Shown one piece after another: positions 36,393 through 45,212 of a DNA stretch of 64,000 nucleotides; positions within the stretch are counted from its first letter, which is position 1; each line of letters opens with the position of its first letter. The DNA lies in the NCBI RefSeq assembly GCF_004025535.1, contig NZ_QJRG01000044.1, forward strand, positions 1 through 64,000, written 5' to 3'. A program made the translations under genes and the position numbers. Below the pieces are notes generated by a model. That model was not told where the DNA came from. It did no database searches and saw only the letters and a program-made list of their open reading frames with translations. This stretch comes from Pseudomonas alkylphenolica (GTDB lineage Bacteria > Pseudomonadota > Gammaproteobacteria > Pseudomonadales > Pseudomonadaceae).

Positions 36393-36704
36393 TCAGCACC
36401 TTTTGCCAAAATCCCCACCCATCATCCCAAACGCCAAATCCTCAACCAGCGCCTTCGCCATCCCGCTCAAAAAGTGCGCCGCACACACCATCGCCTCATC
36501 CTGCTCAAACCACGCGTTGTGGCTGAGCTTGCTCACGCACCCCATCAACAGCGCGGCCTGATCCAGAACAAAGTCCGCGTTATGCCCGGGCTCAACCCGA
36601 AACAGCCGATCAGTCGTCAAGCCGCTGGCACCTTCGCCGAACACACCGACGCCGGTCGTTTTTAACCCTGCAGTACTACCTTCAATCGAACCCTTACTCA
36701 TCAT
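36393..36704 (-). CDS. DUF3077 family protein
   Basis: 103 residues with LFRVEPGHNADFVLDQAALLM followed by AAHFLSGMAKALVED, the pattern of DUF3077 proteins of Pseudomonas. The function is unknown. The ATG after GGGAG is preferred over a GTG seven codons upstream. It lies downstream of the DUF6124 gene on the same strand. Confidence 0.72.
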   Translation of the reverse strand: MMSKGSIEGSTAGLKTTGVGVFGEGASGLTTDRLFRVEPGHNADFVLDQAALLMGCVSKLSHNAWFEQDEAMVCAAHFLSGMAKALVEDLAFGMMGGDFGKRC

Positions 36705-36777
36705 CGCGCTCCCGTCCTGTTTCACGCCTCAAGCGCCAGCCTTGCCTGAGCAGTGCTGACGCTTTCCTGTAGATGCT

Positions 36778-37005
36778 TCAGTGCTGTATCTGAACTCTGC
36801 TCAACGCCGCTTCGACCAGGTTCCGGGCGTAGTCGATTTCGTGCACGCAGGCCAAGGTCAGCACCTGACATGAGGAGTTGGAATGCAGCAGGACGGTCTG
36901 TTGCGCCACGGTCATGGCACAGACCAGGTATTCAGAGGCCTGGACAAGAATGTCTTCGATGGATTGGTTGGGGTGAAGCGGTGGATCTGGAACGATCTTC
37001 AGCAT
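36778..37005 (-). CDS. DUF6124 family protein
   Basis: 75 residues, MLKIVPDPPLHPNQSIEDIL, then VQASEYLVCAMTVAQQ. This matches the DUF6124-like proteins of Pseudomonas, small helical proteins of unknown function that often sit next to DUF3077 genes. A GGGAGG site precedes the ATG. It probably forms an operon with the DUF3077 gene. Confidence 0.72.
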   Translation of the reverse strand: MLKIVPDPPLHPNQSIEDILVQASEYLVCAMTVAQQTVLLHSNSSCQVLTLACVHEIDYARNLVEAALSRVQIQH

Positions 37006-37504
37006 GTAGCCTCCCGGTGATTGGGGCCGCCACGAATCTGCTGTCAAACAAATGGGTGGCAACTGTACGTGGGTTGACAGACCGAACACCGGGGGAACTC
37101 GGCGCACACAAAGGTGCCCCACGCACAATCGCCATGACTGCACATGTTCCCGGTATTTAGCGGCCTGTCACAACCGGTCGTTAAAAATGCTAACGACGGG
37201 CCGAGACTAGAAGCCTGACGGGACCACTGCAATGGCTTGAAAGCCGCAAAAGTATGATTCGGAAATGGACTACACGGAATCGGGAAATTCTGATGTTTTG
37301 AGCTGCTGAAGCACTGTCTTAACTTGTAAATCACACGCGCGGTTACAAGCCCCCACCATTACTTAGTTACAATGCGCCCCCACTGCACGGGTGACCCTGC
37401 CAAGGCCCCCGTCATCACAGGTTGTCAGCAGCGCCTGCTCCGCTCAGGTGCTGCGCCATATACGAAGGGCAGGCAATGCCCTCATTTTTCTGCTGGGGCG
37501 ATGG
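37006..37504. other. Intergenic region between DUF6124 and the SLT lipoprotein
   Basis: No protein or RNA gene is recognised. It must hold the leftward promoter of the DUF genes and the rightward promoter of the lipoprotein. A weak candidate for the latter is TTACAA (37343) and TACAAT (37368-37373), 19 bases apart, giving a long leader of about 125 nt. Confidence 0.35.
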
Positions 37505-38107
37505 ATGAAACAAGGGCGCTTTTGGGCACTGATGCTGTGCCTGGCGATATTCACGGGCTGCGCCACCGCGCCACCCCGGGACCAGAACAACCTCTGCAAT
37601 ATCTTTCGCGAGTACCCCGACTGGTACGAAGACTCGCTGGAGATGCAGCAAAGATTCGGCACGCCGCAAAACGTGGCAATGGCGATCATGAAGCAGGAAA
37701 GCAGCTTCGTTCACGATGCGCTGCCACCGCGCGACTACCTGCTGTGGGTGATCCCGTGGGGCCGGGTGAGTTCGGCCTATGGCTACGCCCAGGCCCAGGA
37801 CCCGGTCTGGGGCGAGTACAAAGACCGCACCGGCAACGGCGGTTCGCGCGACAACTTCGATGACGCGGTGATGTTCATCGGCTGGTACACCGACGGTACG
37901 CAAAAGCAGCTGGGCATCTCCAAATGGGACGTCTACAACCAGTACCTGGCCTACCACGAAGGGCGCGGCGGGTTCAGCCGTGGTACCTACCTGAGCAAGC
38001 CGTGGCTGATGCAGGTGGCACGCAAGGTTGAGCAGCAGGCGAAGAACTACGGTGCGCAGCTCAAGCAGTGCCGGGCCGAGCTGGAACAAGACACCGGCTG
38101 GTTTTAA
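37505..38107 (+). CDS. Lipoprotein with lysozyme-like (SLT) domain
   Basis: 200 residues. A lipoprotein signal (LMLCLAIFTGC, lipobox FTGC at residues 16-19) is followed by a lytic-transglycosylase-like domain with AIMKQESSF, whose Glu would be catalytic, and GYAQAQDP. It probably acts on peptidoglycan at the outer membrane. The start at 37505 gives the signal peptide; the longer upstream frame does not. Confidence 0.8.
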   Translation: MKQGRFWALMLCLAIFTGCATAPPRDQNNLCNIFREYPDWYEDSLEMQQRFGTPQNVAMAIMKQESSFVHDALPPRDYLLWVIPWGRVSSAYGYAQAQDPVWGEYKDRTGNGGSRDNFDDAVMFIGWYTDGTQKQLGISKWDVYNQYLAYHEGRGGFSRGTYLSKPWLMQVARKVEQQAKNYGAQLKQCRAELEQDTGWF

Positions 38108-38252
38108 TCCGCCGGCCTGTCATCAATTGCGAACCCTCTGACGCTCAATGCGAAGCAACAAAACTGCGTGTGACGATACTGAAACGCTCCAAAAAACTGG
38201 CGGGATGCAGCCAGTTGCCTTTCAGGATTTTCGTCACAGGGAGCGCAGCAGC

Positions 38253-39491
38253 ATGTTCAGGTTTATCGGGAACAACCACCTTGGCCGCCGGCAGGTTCTG
38301 CGCGATGCCATCGCCCTGGCGGTGGCCGCCTCGCCGTTGGCCAGCCTGGCCAAAGCCGCCGAGGCAAACCCCGAAGAAGTGACCTTTGCCGCCGGGCCAC
38401 GCCCGCTGGTGCAGTACCCGCAAAAGCGTCCGCTGACCCTGGTGACCACGCGACCACCGCACCTGGAAACCCCGTTCGCAGTGTTCAACGAAGGGCCGAT
38501 CACGGCCAATGACGCGTTCTTTGTTCGTTACCACCTGGCCGACTTTCCCACCAGCATCGACCCCGACAGCTACCGGCTGACGGTCAAGGGTTCAGTCGGT
38601 ACGCCGCTGTCGTTGTCCCTGGACGAGCTCAAGGCCCTGGCCGAGCCGGTCGAGGTGGTGGCGGTCAACCAGTGCTCTGGCAACAGCCGCGGTTTTTCGA
38701 TGCCACGGGTGTTCGGCGCGCAGCTGGGCAACGGCTCGATGGGCAATGCGCGCTGGCTGGGGGTGCCGCTCAAGGCGGTGCTGGAAAAGGCCGGGGTTGG
38801 CGCGCAGGCACAGCAAGTGACCTTCCGTGGCCTCGACAAGCCGGTGCTGCCGAGCACGCCAAGCTTCATCAAGGCGCTGGACATCAGCCACGCCATGAAC
38901 GGCGAGCCGATGATCGCCTGGTCAATGAATGGCACCGACCTGCCGTTTCTCAACGGCTACCCGATCCGCCTGGTGGTGCCGGGTTATTTCGGTACGTACT
39001 GGGTCAAGCACCTGAGCGAGATCGAGGTGCTGGATCACACCTTCGATGGTTTCTTCATGGCCAAGGGGTACCAGGTGCCAGACAACGACTGTTTCTGTAT
39101 TTCACCGGGTACCACGGCGGCGAAAACCCGGCCGATTTCACGGCTGCCGGTGCGCAGCTTCATCACCAGTGTGCAGGCGGGTGCGGTGTTGCCGCTGAAC
39201 AGCGGGGTGCTGCTCAAGGGCATTGCCTTCGACGGTGGAGCGGGGGTGGACAAGGTGGAGGTATCGATCGACGGCGGGGCGCGCTGGTATCGCGCTGCGC
39301 TGGGTGAAGACCTGGGGCGGTTTTCGTTTCGTGAGTGGACGCTGCCGATCACCTTCAGCCACAAAGGCGCTATGCAGTTGATGGTGCGCGCCACCAATGC
39401 GGCGGGCGAAACGCAGCCGATGAAAGCCGACTGGAACCCCGGCGGTTATCGCCGTCACGTCGTCGAAACCACCCATGTGACAGTCGCCTGA
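38253..39491 (+). CDS. sorA: Periplasmic sulfite dehydrogenase, molybdopterin subunit (SorA-like)
   Basis: Oxidises sulfite to sulfate in the periplasm. The 412 residues start with a Tat-type signal (GRRQVLRD, cut near SLAKA). They have the sulfite oxidase molybdopterin domain with the Mo-binding cysteine in VAVNQCSGNSRG (C141), then the dimerisation domain with VEVSIDGGARW. Pairing with the following cytochrome supports SorA over MsrP. The Tat signal fits export of a folded Mo protein. Confidence 0.88.
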   Translation: MFRFIGNNHLGRRQVLRDAIALAVAASPLASLAKAAEANPEEVTFAAGPRPLVQYPQKRPLTLVTTRPPHLETPFAVFNEGPITANDAFFVRYHLADFPTSIDPDSYRLTVKGSVGTPLSLSLDELKALAEPVEVVAVNQCSGNSRGFSMPRVFGAQLGNGSMGNARWLGVPLKAVLEKAGVGAQAQQVTFRGLDKPVLPSTPSFIKALDISHAMNGEPMIAWSMNGTDLPFLNGYPIRLVVPGYFGTYWVKHLSEIEVLDHTFDGFFMAKGYQVPDNDCFCISPGTTAAKTRPISRLPVRSFITSVQAGAVLPLNSGVLLKGIAFDGGAGVDKVEVSIDGGARWYRAALGEDLGRFSFREWTLPITFSHKGAMQLMVRATNAAGETQPMKADWNPGGYRRHVVETTHVTVA

Positions 39492-39501
39492 GGAGCCCGG
39501 C

Positions 39502-40143
39502 ATGAAGCCTATGAAACCGATGTTAGCGCTATTGTGTGCGGTTCAGCTGTGTGCGGTGGCCACGCTTGAGGCGGCGCCGTTGTCGATTACCCTACCGCCA
39601 GAAACGGCGGTGTTCAAGGCCAGTGAGTTGCCGGGCTATGCGCTGGCTCAGCAGAAGTGTTCCACCTGCCATTCGGCCGACTACATCAATTTTCAGCCGC
39701 CGGGCATGAGCCTGGCGCAGTGGACGGGTGAAGCCGGCAAGATGCAGAAGGTATATGGCGCGCCGATCAGCGATCAGGATGTGACTGTGATTGGTGCTTA
39801 TCTGGCGGCCACCTATGGCAGTGCACAGGTGAGCGATGCCGAGGTGCAGACGGCTTCGTATCCGTTGAAGGCCGAGCCTGCACCGGGGGCGAAGGTGGAT
39901 GCCATGGCGTTGCTGCAGAACAATGCCTGCCTGTCGTGCCATGCGCTGGACCACAAGGTGGTGGGGCCGGCGTACCGCGATGTGGCGGCCCGGTATGCCA
40001 ACGATGCGCAGGCGCAGGCCAAGGTGGCGTTGCACATTCAGCAGGGCGGTGCGGGTAAATGGGGCAACATTCCCATGCCGCCGTTTACGCAATTGAGCCA
40101 GGAGGATTTGCAGGCGATGGCGGCGTTTATATTGCAGCAGTAG
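39502..40143 (+). CDS. Diheme cytochrome c, likely SorA partner (SorB-like)
   Basis: 213 residues with a signal peptide (to about residue 25) and two c-type heme sites: CSTCH at 53-57 and CLSCH at 143-147. The second half looks like a small c551 cytochrome (GNIPMPP gives the Met ligand). Classical SorB has one heme, so this looks like SorB fused to an electron-carrier cytochrome. It lies 10 bp after sorA. Confidence 0.82.
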   Translation: MKPMKPMLALLCAVQLCAVATLEAAPLSITLPPETAVFKASELPGYALAQQKCSTCHSADYINFQPPGMSLAQWTGEAGKMQKVYGAPISDQDVTVIGAYLAATYGSAQVSDAEVQTASYPLKAEPAPGAKVDAMALLQNNACLSCHALDHKVVGPAYRDVAARYANDAQAQAKVALHIQQGGAGKWGNIPMPPFTQLSQEDLQAMAAFILQQ

Positions 40144-40154
40144 GGCTGAACGAA

Positions 40155-40275
40155 TTTGCGACCGCTGCGCGCTCGATCGCAGGCTGCGCCAGCTCCTACA
40201 GGGGGAGGTGTAGGAGCGGATTTATCCGCGATGGACTGCGTAGCAGGCCCGCTTTGGCGTCGATCCGGCCTACAG
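40155..40275. repeat. Tandem intergenic hairpin repeats
   Basis: A copy of the GATCGCAGGC-type repeat (to about 40201) ending in AGCTCCTACAG is followed by GTAGGAGCGGATTTATCCGC and a second arm ending in GGCCTACAGG. These are Pseudomonas REP-like elements at the 3' ends of the convergent sorB-like gene and tatD. Confidence 0.7.
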
Positions 40276-40283
40276 GCGCTCGG

Positions 40284-41072
40284 TCAGTCGACCAGCGCCC
40301 AACCAAACAGCTCACACGCATTGCGCGTACTCACCTCGGCCAGTTGCTCCACTTCAATCCCGATCACCTCGGCCAGTGCGGTGGCAATCTGCGGCAAATG
40401 CTCAGGGCTGTTGCGCAGCCCGGCATACATCACCGGGGCCATGTCCGGGGCGTCGGTTTCCAGCACCAGGCTTTCCAGCGGCAACTGCGGCAATACTTTG
40501 TGCAAACGCAGGGCCTGCGGCCAGGTGGCGGCACCGCCGAGGCCCAGTTTGAAGCCCAGCTTGTGGTACTCACGGGCCTCTTCAACACTGCCGGCAAACG
40601 CATGGATGATACCGCCACGCGCAAGCTTGTAACGCTTGAGCGTGGCAATCACCGCAGCATGGCTGCGACGCACATGCAGCAGCGCCGGCAGGTTGAAGTC
40701 GACGGCCAGTTGCAGCTGGGCCTCGAACCAGTGCTGCTGGCGCTCGCGGTCGAGTTCCGGCAGGTAGTAGTCCAGGCCGAATTCACCCACGGCACACAGC
40801 TGGCGCTCGCCCTGCAGGCGGTTCAACCAGTCGCCCAGCTCACGAAGGTGCTCGGGGCGGTGCTGGTCGAGGTACACCGGGTGCAGGCCAAACGCGGCAT
40901 ACAGCTGTGGATCGCTGCACACCAGGTCCCACACGCGCTGCCAGTTATCCTGGTACACGCCCAGCACCACCATGCGCTCGACACCCGCCGCCCTGGCGTT
41001 GGCCAGCAGCGCCGCCCGGTCCGGGTCGAAGTCCGGAAAATCCAGGTGGGTGTGGGTGTCGATCAGGCGCAT
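40284..41072 (-). CDS. TatD-family metal-dependent hydrolase
   Basis: 262 residues with the TatD metal motif DTHTHLDFPDFD at the start, then GEFGLDYY, HVRRSH, and ETDAPDM near the end. Family members are DNases or hydrolases. It begins two bases after the cra stop, on the same strand. Confidence 0.9.
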   Translation of the reverse strand: MRLIDTHTHLDFPDFDPDRAALLANARAAGVERMVVLGVYQDNWQRVWDLVCSDPQLYAAFGLHPVYLDQHRPEHLRELGDWLNRLQGERQLCAVGEFGLDYYLPELDRERQQHWFEAQLQLAVDFNLPALLHVRRSHAAVIATLKRYKLARGGIIHAFAGSVEEAREYHKLGFKLGLGGAATWPQALRLHKVLPQLPLESLVLETDAPDMAPVMYAGLRNSPEHLPQIATALAEVIGIEVEQLAEVSTRNACELFGWALVD

Positions 41073-41074
41073 GT

Positions 41075-42070
41075 TCAGGCCTTGATGATTCGCTGTTTGA
41101 AGGTTCGACCCACGGCATGCACGCCCGGTTCGTAGTGCTTCTCTTCCACGGCGGCCAGGGCCAGTTTCAATGCGGTTTCGGCCATGACGCCATGTTGCTG
41201 GGCCATGGCATTGACCGGCAGCGGCAGGAAGTCGAGCAGCTGGTTATCACCAAAGGTGCCCAGCTGCAGGCTGCGCGAGTCGGCCGGGCGCGCCTGCAGC
41301 ACGTCGAACACGCCTTGCAGCAGCACGTAGGAGGTGGTCAGCAGAGCATCCGGCAGGCCGCCAATTTCGGCGATCAGCTGGGTCATCAGGCGCTGGCCGC
41401 ATTCACGGCTGAAGGCTTCGCCCTCGTAACGGCTGATGCTGCCTTTGAAGCCTTGCAGGGCCTCGTCGAAACCACCGGCGCGCGCCTGGCTGACGCTGAG
41501 CTCGGGGCGGGCACCGATCAGGGCGATGTGCGAAGGCTCGGTGGCGAGCAGGCTGCGGGTCAGTTGCAGGCTGGCGTTGCGGTCGTCACTGACCACCGAG
41601 CAGAAGTGCGCCGGGTCCATGCTGCGGTCGATGGCAATGATCGGCAGGCCCTTGGCCTGCAACTCGCGGTAGCTGTCGTCACCGGCAGGCAGGCAGCTGG
41701 CGACAAACAGCGCATCGCAACGGCGGGCGCGGAACAGTTGCTGCAACTGGCGCTCGCTCTCGGGCTGGTCGTCGCTGCTGGCAATCAGCAGTTGGTAACC
41801 TTTGGCCCGGGCGCCTTGTTCCAGTTGCTTGGCAATGCGTGCGTAGCTGGGGTTTTCCAGGTCCGGGAGAATGAACCCCAGGGTCTTGGTGTGACGGCTA
41901 CGCAAGCCGGCCGCTTGTGGGTTGGGGGTAAAGCCATGGGCTTCCACCACTGCACGCACACGTTCGACCGTGCTGCTGCTGATGCGCTGCTGTTCGGCCT
42001 TGCCATTGATGACGTAGCTGGCAGTGGTCACGGACACACCGGCCAGACGCGCGATATCGCTGAGTTTCAC
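41075..42070 (-). CDS. cra: Catabolite repressor/activator Cra (FruR)
   Basis: LacI-family repressor of the fructose operon, released by fructose-1-phosphate. The 331 residues have an N-terminal helix-turn-helix (KLSDIARLAGVSVTTASYVI) and a sugar-binding core. I use a GTG start with an AAGGAAA site, which puts the HTH at the beginning as in homologues. It is divergent from fruB. Confidence 0.93.
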   Translation of the reverse strand: MKLSDIARLAGVSVTTASYVINGKAEQQRISSSTVERVRAVVEAHGFTPNPQAAGLRSRHTKTLGFILPDLENPSYARIAKQLEQGARAKGYQLLIASSDDQPESERQLQQLFRARRCDALFVASCLPAGDDSYRELQAKGLPIIAIDRSMDPAHFCSVVSDDRNASLQLTRSLLATEPSHIALIGARPELSVSQARAGGFDEALQGFKGSISRYEGEAFSRECGQRLMTQLIAEIGGLPDALLTTSYVLLQGVFDVLQARPADSRSLQLGTFGDNQLLDFLPLPVNAMAQQHGVMAETALKLALAAVEEKHYEPGVHAVGRTFKQRIIKA

Positions 42071-42226
42071 CGCATTTTCCTTGTTATACCGGGGCTGCTT
42101 GCGCAGCCTGACCGGGAATTGTCGCCGATCGTGCAATCGAGACGCAGACGACCATTGTCGCAATTGTCCGACAAGATGGGGCTTCATTGATCGAAGATTA
42201 TCGAGTAACGTGCTCACAATTCCAGA

Positions 42227-42238
42227 TTAAACGTTTCA
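42227..42238 (+). promoter_or_regulatory. Cra operator
   Basis: TTAAACGTTTCA, the form of the Cra operator described at the P. putida fruB promoter. It lies 116 bp before fruB and 157 bp from cra. Confidence 0.82.
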
Positions 42239-42310
42239 GCAGGCGATTTTTCTGCCGAACCAACGCCTGCGGTGGGCCCTGCGCAACTGGCCCTATGCTT
42301 AAAAATTCAC

Positions 42311-42339
42311 AACAATACCTCAGCACCCTCTTGGTGCTG
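42311..42339 (+). promoter_or_regulatory. fruB leader: possible Crc/Hfq motif and hairpin
   Basis: AACAATAC (42311-42318) is a 7 of 8 match to AANAANAA. It is followed by a perfect 7-bp hairpin CAGCACC-CTCTT-GGTGCTG (42321-42339) that ends three bases before the AAGGAG ribosome site. Such a layout suits control of translation, but no data support it here. Confidence 0.4.
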
Positions 42340-42353
42340 CAAAGGAGAAGGTC

Positions 42354-45212
42354 ATGCTCGAGCTCACTGTAGAGCAGATATCCATGGGCCAGTCGGCTGT
42401 GGATAAGTCGGCGGCGCTGCAGCTTCTGGCCGAGCATCTGGTCCGTGATGGCCTGGTTGCCGAGGGCTACCTGGCCGGCCTGCAAGCGCGTGAGGCGCAG
42501 GGTTCGACCTTTCTCGGCCAGGGTATTGCGATTCCCCATGGTACCCCGGATACCCGTGAGCTGGTGCATACCACCGGCGTGCGCCTGTTGCAGTTCCCCG
42601 ACGGGGTGGACTGGGGCGATGGCCAGCGCGTGTACCTGGCCATCGGCATTGCCGCCCGTTCCGATGAGCACCTGCGCCTGCTGCAACTGCTGACCCGCGC
42701 CCTGGGCGAAACCGACCTGGCCGAAGCCTTGCGCCGGGCGAGCTCTGCCGAGGCACTGCTGAAATTGCTGCAAGGCGCACCGCAGGAGCTGGCGCTGGAT
42801 GCACAGATGATCGGCCTGGGCGTGCCGGCCGAAGATTTTGACGAGCTGGTGTGGCGCGCCGCGCGCCTGTTGCACCGTGCCGATTGTGTCGGCGCGGGCT
42901 TTGCCGGTGTGCTGCAACAGGTCGAGCCGCTGCCGCTGGGCGAAGGTTTGTGGTGGCTGCACAGCGAACAGGCGGTGCGCCGGCCTGGCCTGGCGTTTGT
43001 CACCGCGCAGCAACCGCTGCGTTACCGCGACCAGCCACTGCATGGGGTGTTCTGCCTGGCCAGCTTGGGCGCCGCCCATCAGGCCTTGCTTGAGCGTTTG
43101 TGCACTCTGTTGATCGAGGGGCGCGGCCAGGAACTGTGCCGCGCCACCAGCAGCCGCGCGGTGCTCGAAGTGCTCGGTGGCGAGCTGCCCAGCGACTGGC
43201 CCAGCGCCCGTATCGCCTTGGCCAATGCCCATGGCCTGCATGCCCGCCCGGCCCAGGCGCTGGCGCAGTTGGCCAAGGCATTTGACGGTGACATCCGTGT
43301 GCGTCTGGTCGACAGCGGCCAACCGGCAGTGTCGGCGAAAAGCCTGAGCAAACTGCTGAGCCTCGGTGCGCGGCGCGGCCAGGTGCTGGAAATCATTGCC
43401 GAGCCGAGTGTGGCCGCCGATGCGTTGCCGGCCTTGCTGGCAGCCATCGAAGCCGGTTTGGGCGAAGAGGTCGAGCCGCTGGCCGCCAGCGTTGAATCCG
43501 CCGTGCAGCTGCTGCCGGAGCCTGAGTTGGTGGCCCCGGAGGCGGGTGCGGTAATTCAGGGCGTGGCAGCGGCACCGGGCATCGCCAGTGGCCCTGCGCA
43601 TGTGCAGGTGCTGCGTGAGTTTGACTACCCGCTGCGCGGCGAGTCGCTACCGGTGGAACGCCAGCGCCTGCAGCAGGCACTGGCCACGGTCAACGGCGAA
43701 ATCGAAGCGCTGATCCAGCGCAGCCAGGCCAAGGCTATTGGCGAAATTTTCGTCACCCATCAGGAAATGCTCGCCGACCCGGACCTGGGCGATGAGGTGG
43801 ACCAGCGCTTGCGCCAGGGCGAAAGCGCACCGGCGGCGTGGATGGCGGTGATCGACAACGCCGCACGCCAGCAAGAGGCGCTGCAGGATGCACTGCTCGC
43901 CGAGCGTGCGGCCGATTTGCGCGACATTGGTCGCCGGGTGCTGGCGCAGCTGTGTGGCGAGGCCGATGTGCCGGCCCCGGAGCAGCCCTATGTGCTGGTG
44001 ATGGAAGAAGTGGGCCCGTCGGATGTGGCGCGCCTGGACCCGGCACGGGTTGCCGGCATTCTCACGGCCCGTGGCGGTGCCACCGCGCACAGCGCCATTG
44101 TCGCCCGCGCGCTGGGCATTCCGGCGGTGGTCGGTGCGGGCGATGCAGTGCTGTTGATCGCGTCGGGTACACCGCTGTTGCTGGATGGCCAGCGTGGCCG
44201 TTTGCAGGTGGCGCCGCCAGCTGACGCGCTGCAGCGTGCGCTGGCCGAGCGCGAGCGTCGCGAGCAACGCCTGCAGCAGGCCCGGGCGCATCGCCTGGAA
44301 CCTGCGGTGACCCTCGACGGCCATGCGATTGAAGTGTTCGCCAACATCGGCGAGAGCAAGGGCATCGAAGCCGTGGTCGATCACGGCGCCGAAGGGGTCG
44401 GGCTGTTGCGTACCGAGCTGATGTTCATGGCCCATCCGCAAGCCCCGGACGAAGCCGCGCAAGAGGCCGAGTACCGCCGTGTGCTCGATGGCCTCAACGG
44501 TCGGCCTTTGGTGGTGCGTACCCTCGATGTCGGCGGCGACAAGCCGCTGCCGTACTGGCCGATTGCACAGGAAGAAAACCCGTTCCTCGGGGTGCGCGGC
44601 ATTCGCCTGACCCTGCAGCGCCCGCAAGTGATGGAGAGCCAGCTGCGCGCGTTGCTGCGTGCAGCTGACGACCGCCCGCTGCGGATCATGTTTCCCATGG
44701 TCGGCCAGCTGGAGGAATGGCAGCAGGCGCGGGCAATGGTCGAGCGCCTGCGTGAGGAGATCCACGTCAGCGACCTGCAACTGGGGATCATGATCGAGGT
44801 GCCGTCGGCAGCCTTGCTGGCACCGGTACTGGCGCGTGAAGTGGATTTCTTCAGCGTTGGCACCAACGACCTCACCCAGTACACCCTGGCCATCGACCGT
44901 GGCCACCCGAGCCTCTCGGCCCAGGCCGACGGCCTGCACCCGGCGGTGCTGCAACTGATCGACATGACCGTGCGCGCCGCCCATGCCCATGGCAAGTGGG
45001 TGGGCGTGTGCGGCGAGCTGGCCGCCGACCCGCAAGCGGTGGCGGTGCTGCTGGGGCTAGGCGTCGACGAGCTGAGCGTTGCGGCGCGCAGCATTGCCGA
45101 GGTGAAAGCGCAGGTGCGCGAACTGAACTTTGAACACGCCCGGCAGCTTGCTCAGCAAGCCTTGCTGCAGGGCAGTGCCAGCGCCGTAAGGGCGCTGGTG
45201 GAGAACAACTGA
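42354..45212 (+). CDS. fruB: Fructose PTS multiphosphoryl protein (EIIA-HPr-EI)
   Basis: Carries phosphate from phosphoenolpyruvate to FruA. The 952 residues contain an EIIA domain with active His62 (IAIPHGTPD), an HPr domain with His296 (GLHARPA) and an EI domain from about 400 with His579 (GGATAHSA). This complete set is the Pseudomonas FruB form. It is the first gene of fruBKA and follows the Cra operator. Confidence 0.96.
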   Translation: MLELTVEQISMGQSAVDKSAALQLLAEHLVRDGLVAEGYLAGLQAREAQGSTFLGQGIAIPHGTPDTRELVHTTGVRLLQFPDGVDWGDGQRVYLAIGIAARSDEHLRLLQLLTRALGETDLAEALRRASSAEALLKLLQGAPQELALDAQMIGLGVPAEDFDELVWRAARLLHRADCVGAGFAGVLQQVEPLPLGEGLWWLHSEQAVRRPGLAFVTAQQPLRYRDQPLHGVFCLASLGAAHQALLERLCTLLIEGRGQELCRATSSRAVLEVLGGELPSDWPSARIALANAHGLHARPAQALAQLAKAFDGDIRVRLVDSGQPAVSAKSLSKLLSLGARRGQVLEIIAEPSVAADALPALLAAIEAGLGEEVEPLAASVESAVQLLPEPELVAPEAGAVIQGVAAAPGIASGPAHVQVLREFDYPLRGESLPVERQRLQQALATVNGEIEALIQRSQAKAIGEIFVTHQEMLADPDLGDEVDQRLRQGESAPAAWMAVIDNAARQQEALQDALLAERAADLRDIGRRVLAQLCGEADVPAPEQPYVLVMEEVGPSDVARLDPARVAGILTARGGATAHSAIVARALGIPAVVGAGDAVLLIASGTPLLLDGQRGRLQVAPPADALQRALAERERREQRLQQARAHRLEPAVTLDGHAIEVFANIGESKGIEAVVDHGAEGVGLLRTELMFMAHPQAPDEAAQEAEYRRVLDGLNGRPLVVRTLDVGGDKPLPYWPIAQEENPFLGVRGIRLTLQRPQVMESQLRALLRAADDRPLRIMFPMVGQLEEWQQARAMVERLREEIHVSDLQLGIMIEVPSAALLAPVLAREVDFFSVGTNDLTQYTLAIDRGHPSLSAQADGLHPAVLQLIDMTVRAAHAHGKWVGVCGELAADPQAVAVLLGLGVDELSVAARSIAEVKAQVRELNFEHARQLAQQALLQGSASAVRALVENN

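Noticed and set aside
36160..36399. 79-residue open frame on the minus strand
   Set aside because: No ribosome site or domain; overlaps the inverted-repeat stretch and the end of the DUF3077 gene.
35928..38107. Genomic island inserted at tRNA-Thr
   Set aside because: I looked for a second copy of the tRNA-Thr 3' end and for an integrase and saw neither, so only a remnant can be suggested.
38253..39491. Methionine sulfoxide reductase MsrP
   Set aside because: No MsrQ-like membrane gene follows; a cytochrome c does, and the protein has the full sulfite oxidase length.
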